DNA of 64,000 nt from Maniola hyperantus (taxonomy: Eukaryota > Arthropoda > Insecta > Lepidoptera > Nymphalidae): positions 5,580,001 through 5,644,000 of the forward strand of contig NC_048555.1 of assembly GCF_902806685.2 (NCBI RefSeq), given 5' to 3'. Shown here piece by piece: positions 31,538-42,955 of this stretch (the first letter of the stretch is position 1; each line of letters opens with the position of its first letter). The notes beneath the pieces are model-generated. The model was not told the DNA's origin and did not search any database. It saw only the letters and a program-made list of their open reading frames with translations. The translations under genes were made by a program, and so were the position numbers.

Positions 31538-31830
31538 GGGTTTCGTAACCGAAGGGTGTCAACCCTATTAAGTACTAAGCCTCCGTTGCCCGTCCGTCCG
31601 TCCCTCTGTCTGTCTGTCAGCGAGCTGTAGTACTTATCTCTTAGTGGGGACGAGAACCGTGATAGGTAGAAAGTTGTCACAGAATGGTATATTTATTACC
31701 GCTTTAACAACAAATAATTAAATTTTCTAAATGGCCGCAATAAAAATTTATAAAATCAGACAGTATTATTTTTGTATGATGGTATGAAACCCTTCGTGTG
31801 CAAGTCTGACTCCCACTTGACCTTTCATCA
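31538..31830 (-). repeat. Family G, copy 3
   Basis: TTTCGTAACCGAAGGGTGTC, CTAAGCCTCCGTTGCCC, (GTCC)n/(GTCT)n, TGATAGGTAGAAAGTTGTCA, TAACAACAAATAATTAAATT, GGTATGAAACCCTTCGTGTG. Uninterrupted copy. Confidence 0.7.
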
Positions 31831-32269
31831 TTTTGACATACCTATATTTTTGTCTATTCATATTCCTCTATTAAATTGATTAAATACAAACTGTTTTGAA
31901 CTAAATCTGATGGAAACTTTAATATTGTATTAAATTATACTATAGAAATAATACAAAATAGCACGCACATTATAGCAAACCCTTTCAGTTTTAGCGTCGG
32001 AAGTTATAAAAGGATTCATTAATTTCCGTTTCGACACCACTCGCCGCGAAACCAACTAACTTATTTCATGTTACAAACTGTGTTACTTTATATAATATAA
32101 GTAGATTTACGTAGGCTGTAAATAAAGTTGCGACGTGATCATGGATAGATAGTTAATTCTATCGTCAGTTTGGTATCCCTACCATGGTATTAAAATAGGT
32201 AATATAAAAGATTTTAATCAATTCTCAGTTACGAAAACTATTTCACTAGTTAAGTAATACAATCACCAA
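31831..32269. other. No recognised feature
   Basis: AT-rich, no repeat or coding match. Confidence 0.4.
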
Positions 32270-32360
32270 ATTGTAGTATTTTTGTTGTGTGATGTTTTAT
32301 TTATGTGTTTCTTTTATGGTTTACAATAAAGCATATTTCTATTCTATTCTATTCTACTCT
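32270..32360 (+). mobile_element. LINE 3' end with (TTCTA)n tail
   Basis: TGTGTTTCTTTTATGGTTTA, CAATAAAG and a TTCTATTCTATTCTATTCTA tail at 32336-32357. A polyadenylation-like AATAAA followed by a pentanucleotide repeat is typical of lepidopteran LINE ends. No coding part remains. Confidence 0.5.
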
Positions 32361-32384
32361 AAAAAGTTAAAAGTACCTCAAAAG

Positions 32385-32750
32385 GAGAAAAGTACCTAAC
32401 CTTTACAGGATCACTTCGTTGTCTGTCTGTCGTGTCTGTCAATTCAGGGGAATCAAAATCTTAAATAAGGTTACTTCCCGTTGACCTAGGATCGTAAAAT
32501 TTTGCAGATAGCAATGTGCTATAGGACAAGTAAAGGAAAATATACAAAAACCTTGAATTTGTGGTTACATCAAAAGAAAAAATTTGTCCACGACTAAATT
32601 ATTAGTTTACCAAATCGCGTCAATATGGCGCTGTCCGTCATTAACTTGCTGTATTGTACAGATGTTGAAGCGATGAATTTTTATCACTCTGGTTCGATAT
32701 TTCTTCTACGGAACCCTTCGTGTGCGAGTCCGACTCGCGCTTGACCCGTT
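32385..32750 (-). repeat. Family H relative
   Basis: Plus strand: AGGATCACTTCGTTGTCTGT, TTACTTCCCGTTGACCTAGG, TGAATTTGTGGTTACATCA, ATATGGCGCTGTCCGTCATT, TCTACGGAACCCTTCGTGTG and CGAGTCCGACTCGCGCTTGA. Same order as family H reversed, with a divergent centre that matches 62598-62780. Confidence 0.65.
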
Positions 32751-32755
32751 TCTTT

Positions 32756-33106
32756 ATTTATGTGACATGGCAAATGATTATTGAAGCAGTTGTTCATCTT
32801 GGGAACTTCGAGGCTGGGTTTCCTGTTATAAAGTCGACTTATGCTTACTTACTTCCTTAGCGTCATTGGATTAGTTGGGAGTTAGCTAAGTTTTGGATGT
32901 GATACTTACCAACTGCGGCGTGGAGAGATTGTGGGGATCAAATGCGACATTAAGTCATTTCACTGTAATGTAGAGACATATTCAAAAATATTCGTGCAGT
33001 ATCAGTTTCATGTGTACATGTTAATTTGTCCTTCCACAGTAATAATTATCTTCAATTCTCTTCTCTGTTATACTTAGTATTAAACAACGTCGTATATCGC
33101 GATTGC
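32756..33106. other. No recognised feature
   Basis: Unmatched DNA. Confidence 0.4.
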
Positions 33107-33182
33107 TGGGAGACAAAACGCAGAGAAACTTTCAGCTTTTATAAAATAACGAAGTTCTGGCACGCGCTAGCTCTTAGTCCAG
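33107..33182. mobile_element. Solo end of the giant fold-back family
   Basis: GAGACAAAACGCAGAGAAAC, TTTCAGCTTTTATAAAATAA, CGAAGTTCTGGCACGCGC, TCTTAGTCCAG then TA. Matches both outer arms of 6-559. Its end gives the better-preserved terminus CTGGACTAAGAGC (reverse complement). Confidence 0.7.
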
Positions 33183-33980
33183 TAGGATCTAATACAGAAA
33201 ATATACCTTCTTCGGTATTTAACAACTAAATTAAAATTAATGTTTTTGTTTTCATTAGCTTTATTGTGTGGAGTCCGCAGTCACACTGTTACAAATGTGG
33301 CATTTTATGACATGTCATACGTAATTGCTTAGGAACGTTACGAGCTCCCTGGGGTTCTTCGGGACTCATGGCCGCCACGGCAAAATAGCCCCTATAAGTA
33401 TGATGTATTCCCTCTAATATTACACTTTATTACCGCTAGATAAATAACTAGGACGAGGAGCTATGACCGTAATTAGATTTCGGCTGTAAAAAGCACTTAG
33501 CGGCGCATGTTTGCAATTCATTAATTTCTGTTTTAGTTTTGTTTTCATATTTAATGTGGCTGTGTTTCAATGTTAGGGATTTAAAAAAAAATACTTCGTA
33601 AATTATTAAAAGACTACGCAAAGTGGCCATTACCTTTGTTGGTGTTGTTTTTTGTCTCAAAAGTAGCTCTGATACGTTTTAACTTTTTAGTCGTAGACCG
33701 CTTTCCGTAAGAAAAAGTTGTAAAAATTTAGCTGAATAAAAATATTTTTATTTATTTAAAAAGAAACTTTTGATAGAAAGAGTACTCAATATTTTCAGTA
33801 AGTACCTACTTAGTAAGTAGGTACTTACTAACTTAAAACATTACTTTGACGAAACAATTTGGTTTATAAATAAAATTTAAATATTGTTCTCACCAAATTA
33901 AAAAATTTGGTTTCTTAGTTTTTAAAGGTCCAAAGATTTCAAGTGGTAGGTATATTTATTACTGCATTCAATCCAGTCTA
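33183..33980. other. Unassigned; hairpin at 33797-33829
   Basis: AGTAAGTACCTACT, loop TAGTA, AGTAGGTACTTACT is a 14-bp perfect stem built from the TACCTAC motif common in this genome. Nothing else recognised. Confidence 0.5.
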
Positions 33981-34351
33981 ACAATAATTTAGTGTTTCCT
34001 CCAGAAAAAAAAGTAAAACCAATTAATACAACTATAACACCCACTTAAGTAAGAGCAAACAAAAAGAGGTCGTGTGTAGAAGCTATTAAGTTTTAAATTG
34101 CACCAGATGTCGGATAAAACAACTCGTTTTATTAACAGTCTAAATTTTTCAGATTTTAAACGCAGTAAAACAATTAAACGTACTTGTGTACTCTACAATA
34201 TATTTTTTTCTGCATTCAACAATAATTTAGTGTTTCCTCCAGAAAAAAAAGTAAAACCAATTAATATAACTATAACACCCACTTAAGTAAGAGCAAACAA
34301 AAAGAGGTCGTGTGCCGAAGCGGTTAAGTTTTAAATTGCTCCAGAAGTTGG
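33981..34351. repeat. Direct repeat, period 238
   Basis: 33981-34113 and 34219-34351 share ACAATAATTTAGTGTTTCC, CCAATTAATA, ACTATAACACCCACTTAAGT and CAAAAAGAGGTCGTGTG at very high identity. The second unit keeps GTGCCGAAGCGGTTAAG, which resembles the D-arm/A-box of a tRNA-Ser/Leu head; no B box follows, so I do not call a tRNA. Confidence 0.8.
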
Positions 34352-34667
34352 ATATAAAAACCGATTCCCACATGAATGATCGCGGAGAGTGGGGTCAAAG
34401 TTGACGGTAAAAAACCGTACGCGGCAGCTGTTTGGCACATGATGGGAGCGTCGCCCGATGGAAAAACGTTTAATAAAACTAGAAGCTCGCTCGTTCATTT
34501 CTTTCGCTCTAATATTTTTTCTGATGACTGAACTAGGATTTTGCAGCGCTCTCGAAACTCCTAACCCGTTTGGGTGCTGATTTTTTTATAGTGATTTCGT
34601 TCGGTCGTTTCGAACTTATGGTCGATCTGTTTTCTTTGGTTTTTCTTTTTTGATAATAAATAAACCA
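34352..34667. other. No recognised feature
   Basis: Includes a balanced-composition stretch (GACGGTAAAAAACCGTACGC) with a small palindrome at about 34404-34418; otherwise nothing. Confidence 0.4.
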
Positions 34668-34864
34668 GCTGATTACCCACGACTTCATCCGCGAGGATTT
34701 AGGTTTTTAAAAATACCGTGGGAACTCTTTGATTTTCCGGGATAAAAAGAAGCCTATGTCATTCTCCAGGTCTCTCACTATGTCAACGTAAAAATCACAT
34801 TTATCCGTGATTGAAGAACAAACAAGTACACTTTCGCATTTATAATTTATAATATGGGTACTGA
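34668..34864 (-). mobile_element. Helitron-like element, CACTACCC subfamily
   Basis: Plus strand: GACTTCATCCGCGAGGATTT, GGTTTTTAAAAATACCGTGG, GATTTTCCGGGATAAAAAG, ACTTTCGCATTTATAATTTA and ATATGGGTACTGA. The 3' CTAG has decayed to CAGC. Confidence 0.6.
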
Positions 34865-35929
34865 CTAGTGATCGCATGAATAGGCATAGGAAAATGCTTA
34901 TATAGCTTATATTTACTTATACCAATAGTTTCAGAATACATACCTATCTTTGCAACACCCGCGGCTTCGCTTCTGTGGGAATTTCAAAAAATTCATCTAC
35001 ATCCGGTGAAATCCCGGTTAAAAGATTGTCACCAGGGCACCAAGCTTTACTTACTGTACTGTTAGCTGTACGCCCCACCCGGGTAAGGAGGCTATACCTC
35101 GAGGCCCGTACCGCCGCCGCTTGGCCGTTCCAGCCAAATGGAGAAGACCCGCTCTCTAGAAAGTAACGACAACGCCATCTCTATGTGGTTTAATTTACCA
35201 AAAAGAATAGCGAGTTCTATAATAAATTCAGTAACTTTATCGGTTAGATAAGTGGTCGGCTTTGAAATATTCAATCAGCTTAGGTTCCCCCCCGGTCAGG
35301 GAAGGAGCTAGTTAAAAAAAGATAAGTTGGAAAATAGCGAATATTTTTAAGTGTAACTTCTTTACTTTTCAGGACACTTAAAAACATTTAAATTCCGTTT
35401 AAATTCTTTGCTGGTATTTCCGGGCATCCTCAAAAATATTCCAAAATTTTCAAGTGTAAAGAAAAGTTTCAGGAACAACTTTTGAAGCTCGCGGATGGTG
35501 TTTGAGGAGAATCGATAATTACCTATTCACCATTTACCTAACCTCTAACCCTTTCTACGTTAACAGAATTTACAAAATAGGTAAGCATTATCAGATAGAC
35601 TTTCCCTGCAACTTGAAAGAAAAACCTACACATAGCCATTAGCCATGTAACGTAATATATTTTGCCTCTTTTAGGAAGATTCCGAAACCAAATTCGTAAA
35701 TATTTATTCCTCTTGAGACCGAATAATATATTTCTTGTTTTGCTTTTCCTCTTAATGAGTTTTTTTGTATTTACCTATACTTGTAAGTAGTAAATAGCAA
35801 GCATAAAATTTAGAATAACTGTAGGTAACTGTCTCATGAAATCAAAGTAATTTATTCAAAATAGGTACACCTTACAACTCTTTGATTGACAATTCTTGAA
35901 TTTGTAAAGTTATTGACAGAGTGATAGAT
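34865..35929. other. Unassigned; short GC-rich block
   Basis: 34958-34990 (CCCGCGGCTTCGCTTCTGTG) looks like a Helitron 3' border. 35065-35165 is GC-rich (CGTACCGCCGCCGCTTGGCC) within a 63-codon plus-strand frame I cannot place. The remainder is AT-rich. Confidence 0.35.
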
Positions 35930-36110
35930 TAGATTATCGTCCGAGAGAAAATCTGGGACCGAATGGCTGGCCTATTTTTCGTGCAAAGGCTCAGGCTTCA
36001 GGTTTAAAGTCAGGCTACTCAGCTCGCAAGTGCAGCCAATATTCAAGAATAGTGGTGCCAAGGTACCATTTCACCGGGCATGATTTGTACAGTAATTAGA
36101 TAAGTAAGTC
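35930..36110 (-). repeat. Family J copy, reversed
   Basis: TTTTTCGTGCAAAGGCTCAG, AGTGCAGCCAATATTC, GTGGTGCCAAGGTACCA and GGGCATGATTTGTACAGTAA read in the reverse of family order. Confidence 0.6.
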
Positions 36111-36824
36111 TAGTTTAAGTAATTTAGTAAATACCGCAACATTTCCAACATTATGAATAAAGATAGCGAAACTATCATAGATATAGAATACGTACTAATT
36201 CTTCATCGAAGGATACTATTGACAGACAGCTACAACCAGGTCCAGTGCTAATTTACTGATTCACAAAAAGTATAACAGCTAGTCCCCCTTATGCCCCTAT
36301 AGATAAACCAGTCAGGTTGGAGCCATGCGAAACATAATTGCATCTAGTAATACTCGTACTATGACATTTCTGTGAGGACATCTCTATCAAACTATTCACT
36401 AACTTCATGAACTAGCTCTAGCTACAAACACTCAATGATACGAGTGCATTTCCCATCGAACGTACATTTATCCGCCACTACGGCCCTCAAATGAGTCGAG
36501 CGATCTTAATTACTAACATCCGTCTCATGTGATTGGCCCCGCATTGTTTGTGTACTCAGCTAACAGGACAATTGCACATGCACTTAGAGCGAGCGTTATT
36601 AATACGTACCACTGTAGGCCCAACACGGGTCGTTGCCTTTTGAGGACTTGCCTCATTATTGATCGGGATTGGACACCGTTAGTTGCGGTGTACAATCGAA
36701 TTGTTGCGATTAATTCGATTGGGGGACTGATTCCGCATGTTTGTTAACCTTAATGGGTCAGTAGACGTTCGGTCAAACGAACAGCATCGCTTTCAACGCT
36801 GACACAGCGATGACGATAGGGTAT
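36111..36824. other. Unique-looking block rich in homeodomain-type sites
   Basis: 36430-36780 is more balanced in composition than its surroundings and shows TAAT-core motifs (TTAATTACTAA, TTATTAATACG, GATTAATTCGATT). A 72-codon frame at 36529-36747 is not recognisable. A non-coding regulatory element is possible but unproven. Confidence 0.25.
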
Positions 36825-36955
36825 CAGTAGGGTTTAATGAAATTGCCATACCCCTTCCAAGTTAGCTCGCTTCCATCTTAGATTGCATCATCACTTATCA
36901 TCATGTGAGATCGCGGTCATGTGCTAACTTGTATCTGAATAAAAATACAAAACGC
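36825..36955 (+). repeat. Family P copy
   Basis: GCCATACCCCTTCCAAGTTA, GCTCGCTTCCATCTTAGATT, GCATCATCACTTATCATCAT and TATCTGAATAAAAATAC in the same order as 42733-42955. Confidence 0.65.
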
Positions 36956-37190
36956 GAAATAACAGATAGCCATACTACCAACTTGACTAATCAGATCTTA
37001 GATTACGTATCAAAACCAGGCGGCTTTAATTATTCCAATACAAAGTCAGTCTCGTCTTTGCAACGACATAAATTCGGTGTGAAACCGATACGGAAAAGGT
37101 AAAGATCACTCGTCAATACCAACTTACCAAACATCGATATCCAAAATCACATCGAAAGTTATCTAACTCCAAACTAATCCAATACCACTA

Positions 37191-39359
37191 CACTAGCGGC
37201 ACGCTATGATGGCCGGTTTGACACATTACAATAGTGATGTGGAATGTCAATTTATTCTCGAACAAAAAACAATTAAGTTTTGTTTTTGTACCTGATTAAA
37301 TAGGTTTAATAAAACAAAATGTATATGTTTATTTAATTTATTTGAACGAACTGAATATTTGAACGAAAATGAATATACATACTTTATATGCACACAAGAA
37401 ACATATGAATACAAAAGATACCGAAAAAGGTGCCACAAAAGGCCATAATTAATCAGATTCGTCCATACTACTATTTTCACTGTCGTCACTGCTATCATCA
37501 CATACATTAATAATTATATGTTCGTTTTCTATAATATTATCTATTTTCACATCTCTTTCATAATCTTCCCTTATTAATTTAACAGTTCTATTCACAACCT
37601 TTTCCCAGTCTCCTTTAGTCACATGTTCACAAGCTTCTTCTAATAATTTTAGCATTTTTTTTGTGGTAAATGGGGGTTCTGTATTGTGTCTTGCAGCATA
37701 TCCCTTAATTTGAGCCCACACCAACTCAATCGCATTATACTCACAATGGTAAGGCGGTAACCGTATAACTCTGTGCCCATGTTCTAATGCTATTTCGTCA
37801 ATGACGTATCGGATCTTGGTTGGTTTGTTTTCTTTTAAAAGACGTACTAATTCCGCTTTTAACATATTCATGTTTGCATCTACGCCATTTTTACGAAGCC
37901 ATGCGACGATATCAGCTTTCTTTTGGGATTGGGCAGGTGGCTTGTCAATTTGCATCGAGTGGTATGGGGCGTTGTCCATAATTATAATAGATGGTTCAGG
38001 GAGGCTACACAACATTGAGGTAAACCATTCAGTAAACTTTTCTCCATTCATGTCTTCATGATAGTCTCCAGTGGTTTTTTGACGCAAAAGCCATGAGAGA
38101 ACCTTCGACAAACCCGTTGATGGTTCCGGCGTGACAAATTATAAGTCGCGATCCTTTTCCTACAGGAACTTTGGAAGTAGATGCTGCTGTGTCATCGTTC
38201 CAAGAACGGCCTACAGTATGGTTAGCATTAAGCCATGTTTCATCCAAGAACACAACATTTTGCCAATTTTTGATTTCTTTCACTTGCCGTAAAAAAGTAT
38301 ACCTTGCCATCGCTATATCAAATCTTTCCATCAATATTTTGCGTTTGTTACATTTTTTGTATCGAAATCCAATGGTCTTCAAAATCTTCGTTAAAGAACT
38401 TTCCCCACCGAAGAATAATCCAGCTTCCTTCAGTGAATGCACCAACTTTTTTCTTGTTGGATACTCCTTCTGTAATAGTAGCCGTAAACATGTCTTCGGA
38501 TAGCATCGGCATCAAAGCTATCGATGCCTACGACTGGTTTTGCTCGTTTTCTCTTTTTTGGTGTGTGAAGTTTATTTTTTCTGTGCCAGTCTCGCCATAT
38601 TTTTTTTTAGTTATCCGTCTAACAGTTCGTTGTCCAATATTAAGCGCATCAGCTACGCGTTCAACCCCTGACGTTATAGGTAAATTGGCCCTCCATTTTG
38701 AGCTTCACGATCGAAATAGTTACGAAGGCGTATTAGGAACTCACGTGTCTGACTATTTACAACAGTTCTCTGCGTACGTTCGGTCATATCGACGAAATCC
38801 ACAACAAAGGGCTTGAACAGAGTCCAAATTAACGAGCAAGGGTCAACAGTAATGCAGTATCAATATTTGAAATCCAAAGCCAGGTCAAAACTATATCACA
38901 ATCGCATTGCACTGACAGTTTATACTTTTCGAAGCAACGTCAATTCGAAACTGCTTTGTTTTGCATTGAGCATTGACGCGAGTTTGCCGGAGGTAGTAGT
39001 TGTGCTAGCCAGCGATCCTATGTGACGATCGTATTAGATTCCATTTTTAAAATTTATTGATATTTTTTTTGCGATTTCAGAGGTTTGTCCACATAGTGAA
39101 AATTGTTCATATTCACAAGTACATTCACCCCTTAAATGGTGCAAACTGATTTTTTCTACACTTGTATACATTTAAGAAATCAATTTAATAAATAAATTTG
39201 AGTCCTAAACTAAAACGACATTCGATAAAATTTATGATCTCTGCACATCACTATCGTCAATAAAGTAATACAATTATTTCCTTCAAAGTCGTTATCAATT
39301 AATACGGAACTTCATGAGCGGACAAACGTCAAACCGGCCATCATAGCGTGCCGCTAGTT
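37191..39359 (-). mobile_element. Tc1/mariner-superfamily transposon, DD82E type
   Basis: The ends are inverted repeats of about 31 bases: ACTAGCGGCACGCTATGATG... at 37192 and its reverse complement ending at 39358; only the outermost base differs. TA lies at both flanks (37189-37190, 39360-39361), the target duplication of the IS630-Tc1-mariner superfamily. An 11-base subterminal repeat, ATAGTGATGTG at 37231-37241, is inverted at 39244-39254 and could be a second transposase contact. A single transposase gene lies on the minus strand. The element is structurally complete but the gene is broken, so it is a dead or trans-mobilised copy. Confidence 0.92.
37449..38787 (-). pseudogene. DDE transposase (DD82E, IS630-Tc1-mariner), frameshifted
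   Basis: Would cut and rejoin the element's own ends in the nucleus. The ATG at 38787 opens MTERTQRTVVNSQTREF. A DALNIGQRTVRRITKK segment fits a helix-turn-helix DNA-binding part. The first catalytic Asp is in VVFLDETWLN, the second in IIIMDNAPYH, and the Glu in NAIELVW; 82 residues separate the last two, against 34 in Tc1. The C-terminus is acidic and serine-rich (stop at 37449-37451). At least four frame breaks are visible: near 38676-38690, at the T run 38575-38580, near 38467-38478, and in a T6 homopolymer at 38075-38080. The largest intact pieces are 37449-38111 and 38056-38445. DD82E families have been called Sailor; that name is from memory. Confidence 0.88.
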
Positions 39360-39480
39360 TAAGGAAGTAAGTAAGCGTAGTCAAGTTACAACTATAAACA
39401 AGACCCGAGCTTTGACTGGGTAGGTATGTACTTACCTATCATATAACTCTTACAGTCTATATATTATTCAAAAATTAAAT

Positions 39481-39867
39481 ACTAACTGACCTGCCCCTGC
39501 TTCGCTCGCGTGGAATCTGAAAATTTTTTGGGAGTAGAATTTTCAAAAATCCTGAAACCAGTATTTTTTCAATGTTTCTTCTTTCTGAAAGGCCAAATAC
39601 CAATTTATTGTCATGGATATAACTTTAATATATATTTAAGACGGAATTTCATACAAACTTTCATCCCGTATTTCGCCTTCTTAGGGGTCAAATTTCCTAA
39701 AACCCTATCATAGTGTGTGCCTTCGTCATTAAAGGAACTTACTACCAAAATTATTTTGAATTTCTTACCCCAGCAGTTTAGGCTGGGCATTGATAGATTA
39801 ATCAGGTAGTTATTCAGTCAGGATCCAGGCCAAGTTGTTTTGTTTATATACCTAATATGTATATAGA
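39481..39867 (-). mobile_element. Helitron-like element, GACCCGCCC subfamily
   Basis: Plus-strand left edge ACTAACTGACCTGCCCCTGC (decayed CTAG), TTCATACAAACTTTCATCCC, AGGCTGGGCATTGATAGATT and right edge ATGTATATAGA. Same body as 61879-62204. Confidence 0.55.
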
Positions 39868-39879
39868 TGTAGACTATGA

Positions 39880-40050
39880 TGAGAGCCGTGATAGCATAGT
39901 GGCTGGACGTCCGCCTCCTATTAGGGAGGACAGGGGTTCGAGCTCAAACTTTTCGGAGTTATGTGCGTTTATAAGAAATTAAATATCACTCGCTTTGAAG
40001 GAAAACATCGTGATGAAACCTGCATGGCTCTCTGTGACGGATCATGACCT
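39880..40050 (+). mobile_element. tRNA-derived SINE with A and B boxes
   Basis: A box TAGCATAGTGGCTGG at 39892 and B box GGTTCGAGCTC at 39935, spaced as in a tRNA head. GAGTTATGTGCGTTTATAAG and GAAGGAAAACATCGTGATGA follow; the 3' half is cut off at GCATGGCTCTCTG. The best internal promoter among the SINEs here. Confidence 0.8.
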
Positions 40051-41157
40051 GAGAGACCGACTGACTGGAGAGAGAGTTATGACTAAATCAAAGTCTACTA
40101 GTATTAGGACTTAGTTCATAAATATTGCAAAAATCGCAAAAGCTGGGCGGTAAGTAATAGTCAAAGTGCTTGTGAACATATTTACTAAAGTACTTTTGGT
40201 GCGGAAACCACGCTTTTGATGCACAAAGCAAAAACTAACGATGTTTAACGCTACCTGCATGCAGTTTGAAATATTATTTTAGCGTATTTTTAAATCTAAA
40301 CCAACCCTGGCTAAAATACACTATGGAGTATTTCACTTAAGTTATCATGTTACTGCTAATGTTCTACGAGTCATAAATAAAATGTGGTCTTTCAACTAAC
40401 TTAAAAAAAGACAAAACACTTTTAAATTTCAGATACAGTTTCATTAGTAGATACTTAAATAGCCACCTAGGACATTAAATACAGTATTAATTGCTATTCT
40501 GCCACTAGACTGCAACAACTCCTAACCAAGGAGGCAAGAGCTGGTGAAGCTAAAGGCTTATCCATCAACGTCGGTAAAAACTAAGCAACATAGGCAGTTC
40601 GAAGAAACCTGAAAGTCCCTTCTATAGAGTAGAAGTATTTGCGTGAGTGACCCAATATAACCCCGGTATTTGGCATTATGCTTTGCTACAAACCTAAGCC
40701 CATTGAAGCGAGTGCGTTGTTTAGTAACAAGAAACGTATTCTTTGCTATCATTATAGCAGCAATTCACTCATTTGTGTGATAACAATACGAATGATTTCG
40801 AGAGATATGTGCGTCGATTTAAATGTTCAGTGCATTTCTTTGAACCGGCGTTTCTCTATTTCTGTGCCGGATCCGATTGCTTCAATTACTCGAACCTAAT
40901 CCGAACCTGGACGTATCGATCGGCTAAATAACCTTACCAACTGTCTAGAATTTTCACTTGGAAATTTACTAAGAGCTACCACATAAACACATCTTTGTCT
41001 CGGAGAGCACGTTAAGGCGTTTTCAAATTATTAGTATTTATTTATTTATTGTGCCAAATGTGATTAATATGGTACATTGATGTGGATGTCTCTTTCTTTT
41101 GCCATTTATGAGGCTATAGATACAACTAACGTCGGATATTAGTAATCACTAGTGATC
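40051..41157. other. No recognised feature
   Basis: Frames at 40558-40752 (minus) and 40678-40899 (plus) are unremarkable. No repeat match found. Confidence 0.45.
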
Positions 41158-41440
41158 GAGCAGCGGTGAGAGCCTAGTGGTTAAGACGTAGGCCTCCTAA
41201 CGAGGCCTATACGTCCTCGATTTTTTTCGGAGTTATGTGCGTTTTAAGTAATTAAAATATCACTCGCTTTAACGGTGAAGAAAATTATCGTGAGGAAACC
41301 TGCATGCCAGAGAGTTCTCCATAATTTTCTAAAAGGTGTGTGAAGTCTGCCAATCTGCACTGAGTCAGCGTGGAAAACTATGACCCTTCTCATTTTGAGA
41401 CGAGACCCGTGCTCAATAGCGGATCATAATGATGATGACA
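41158..41440 (+). mobile_element. tRNA-derived SINE, near full length
   Basis: GAGAGCCTAGTGGTTAAGAC (A box), worn B-box region, TTCGGAGTTATGTGCGTTTT, CGTGAGGAAACCTGCATGCC, GTGTGTGAAGTCTGCCAATC and TGATGATGACA tail. Confidence 0.78.
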
Positions 41441-42059
41441 CAGTTTCGCTCCTGTGGGAATCCCGGATTTAAATCCAGCCTTATTCCTTGTCTACATTTT
41501 AAACCTACCATACCAAGTACCTTTGCTACTTTTCTTTTTAAATATTTAATTAAATTATTCTTAATTACCTAATTATTCTTAACCTAGAACAATTTTGATT
41601 GCCGTTAAAATCCCGTAGCCCGCTCTCTAGTAAAGCCACTTCAAATTATTTTCGTCAGCGCCACAGACGCCTTGCTTATTTTAGAAAAATCGATAGCATC
41701 GAAGCACCTACACATTTCAACGTAGCAACTTAGCTGGAAACAAATCTATTAAAATTCATTCAGGTGTTTCTAGTAAACACATTTTTGTCAAACGAGCCGA
41801 AGGTACAATAGTGATTACAATCATCCATGGATATTGCAAAAGCAGTCGATATATTAAGTTTTAAACTACTACTACTAAGTACTTACTCGTACTATCAAAT
41901 CAGAAATGAGGCAACCCGTAGGAGAACCAACATAGCTCAACGGGTTGCGAAGCTGAAGTTGCAATAGTCAGATAATTCGAAAAGCCGATAGATATTGCCA
42001 TTAAGGTGCTACAATGGCGACCTCACACCGGTAAGCGCAGCGTTGTAAGACCTCACACT
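41441..42059. other. No recognised feature
   Basis: 41450-41475 (TTTCGCTCCTGTGGGAATCC) resembles the Helitron border seen at 34970. The rest is unmatched. Confidence 0.4.
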
Positions 42060-42175
42060 AGGTAGCCGCTGGATTCAGGTGGCGCAAGAGTGAAAGACCA
42101 TGGCATGTGGATGTCCCTATAAAAAACTTATGTCCGTGTGGACGTACGTATTGACAATGACGATGATGATTATGT
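42060..42175 (+). pseudogene. RTE LINE 3' end, family K, relic
   Basis: GCCGCTGGATTCAGGTGGCG, CATGGCATGTGGATGTCCCT, then GTGTGGACGTACGTATTGAC and GATGATGATTATG. Coding is disrupted. Confidence 0.6.
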
Positions 42176-42732
42176 TGATATTACCAACTTTTAGTAGTGA
42201 ATCTAGTCCTTGTCCTAGATAAAGGAAAAATGTAATAGTAAAAGACCATATTACAAAACTCATAGGAAGCATTTGTTTCCCTTAACGGGTTCCGCAGAAT
42301 GGGCCCCGCTAGTAAAAGGCAATATTAACGTTTCAGAATGAATTATTATCCTATTTACCATAAACGTTGTGTTTTGACCGTGTGTAACTTAATAAGCGTA
42401 TAAAAATGTTTTCGTATGCCACAAATGGCAATTTTATTACCGAAATCTCTTTCGGTAAGCTCGTATCAGTCATTATGCGTGACATCGAAAGCACCTGGCA
42501 GTTTATTATCTCAAACGCTGCTTTATAAGATAGGGTTCTAAAACGTTACCATCGTCTCTACCTTCGCGTACATTATATTTTCGTGAGGGGTTTTTACGGG
42601 CAAATTTTTTGGCAGACAAAAATTAGTCATCTACATTCTACACCATTATTCCCATTGCTATGCGATCCCGGTCAGTAACAGGAGGGTCATCGTTTCCTTT
42701 CATTTCATCCATTCCTCAACTTGGTTCAAGTG
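42176..42732. other. No recognised feature
   Basis: Ordinary DNA; no gene or repeat match. Confidence 0.4.
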
Positions 42733-42955
42733 TTGTTTGGTGGGCGGCTTCGGCCGTGGCTAGTTACCACTCTACTAGCAAAGCCGTGCCGCCAAGTGAT
42801 TTAGCGTTCTGGTACGATGGCGTGTAGAAACCAAAGGGCTATGGGTTTAATAAAAACTGTCATACGCCTTTCAGGTTAGCCCGCTTCCATCTTAGACTAC
42901 CACCAGGCGAGATTGCAGTCGAGGGCTAACTAGTATCTGAATAAAAAACAGAAAG
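42733..42955 (+). repeat. Family P, best copy
   Basis: GTTTGGTGGGCGGCTTCGGC, GTGGCTAGTTACCACTCTAC, AAAGCCGTGCCGCCAAGTGA, GGTACGATGGCGTGTAGAAA, CATACGCCTTTCAGGTTAGC, CCGCTTCCATCTTAGAC and TATCTGAATAAAAAA. The A-rich end and 5'-truncated sister copies fit a retroelement tail. Confidence 0.7.

Noticed and set aside
34300..34350. Possible tRNA-Ser/Leu gene
   Set aside because: Only an A-box-like stretch is present; no anticodon arm or B box.
38304..38816. 170-codon plus-strand frame
   Set aside because: It is the antisense of the transposase N-terminal half.
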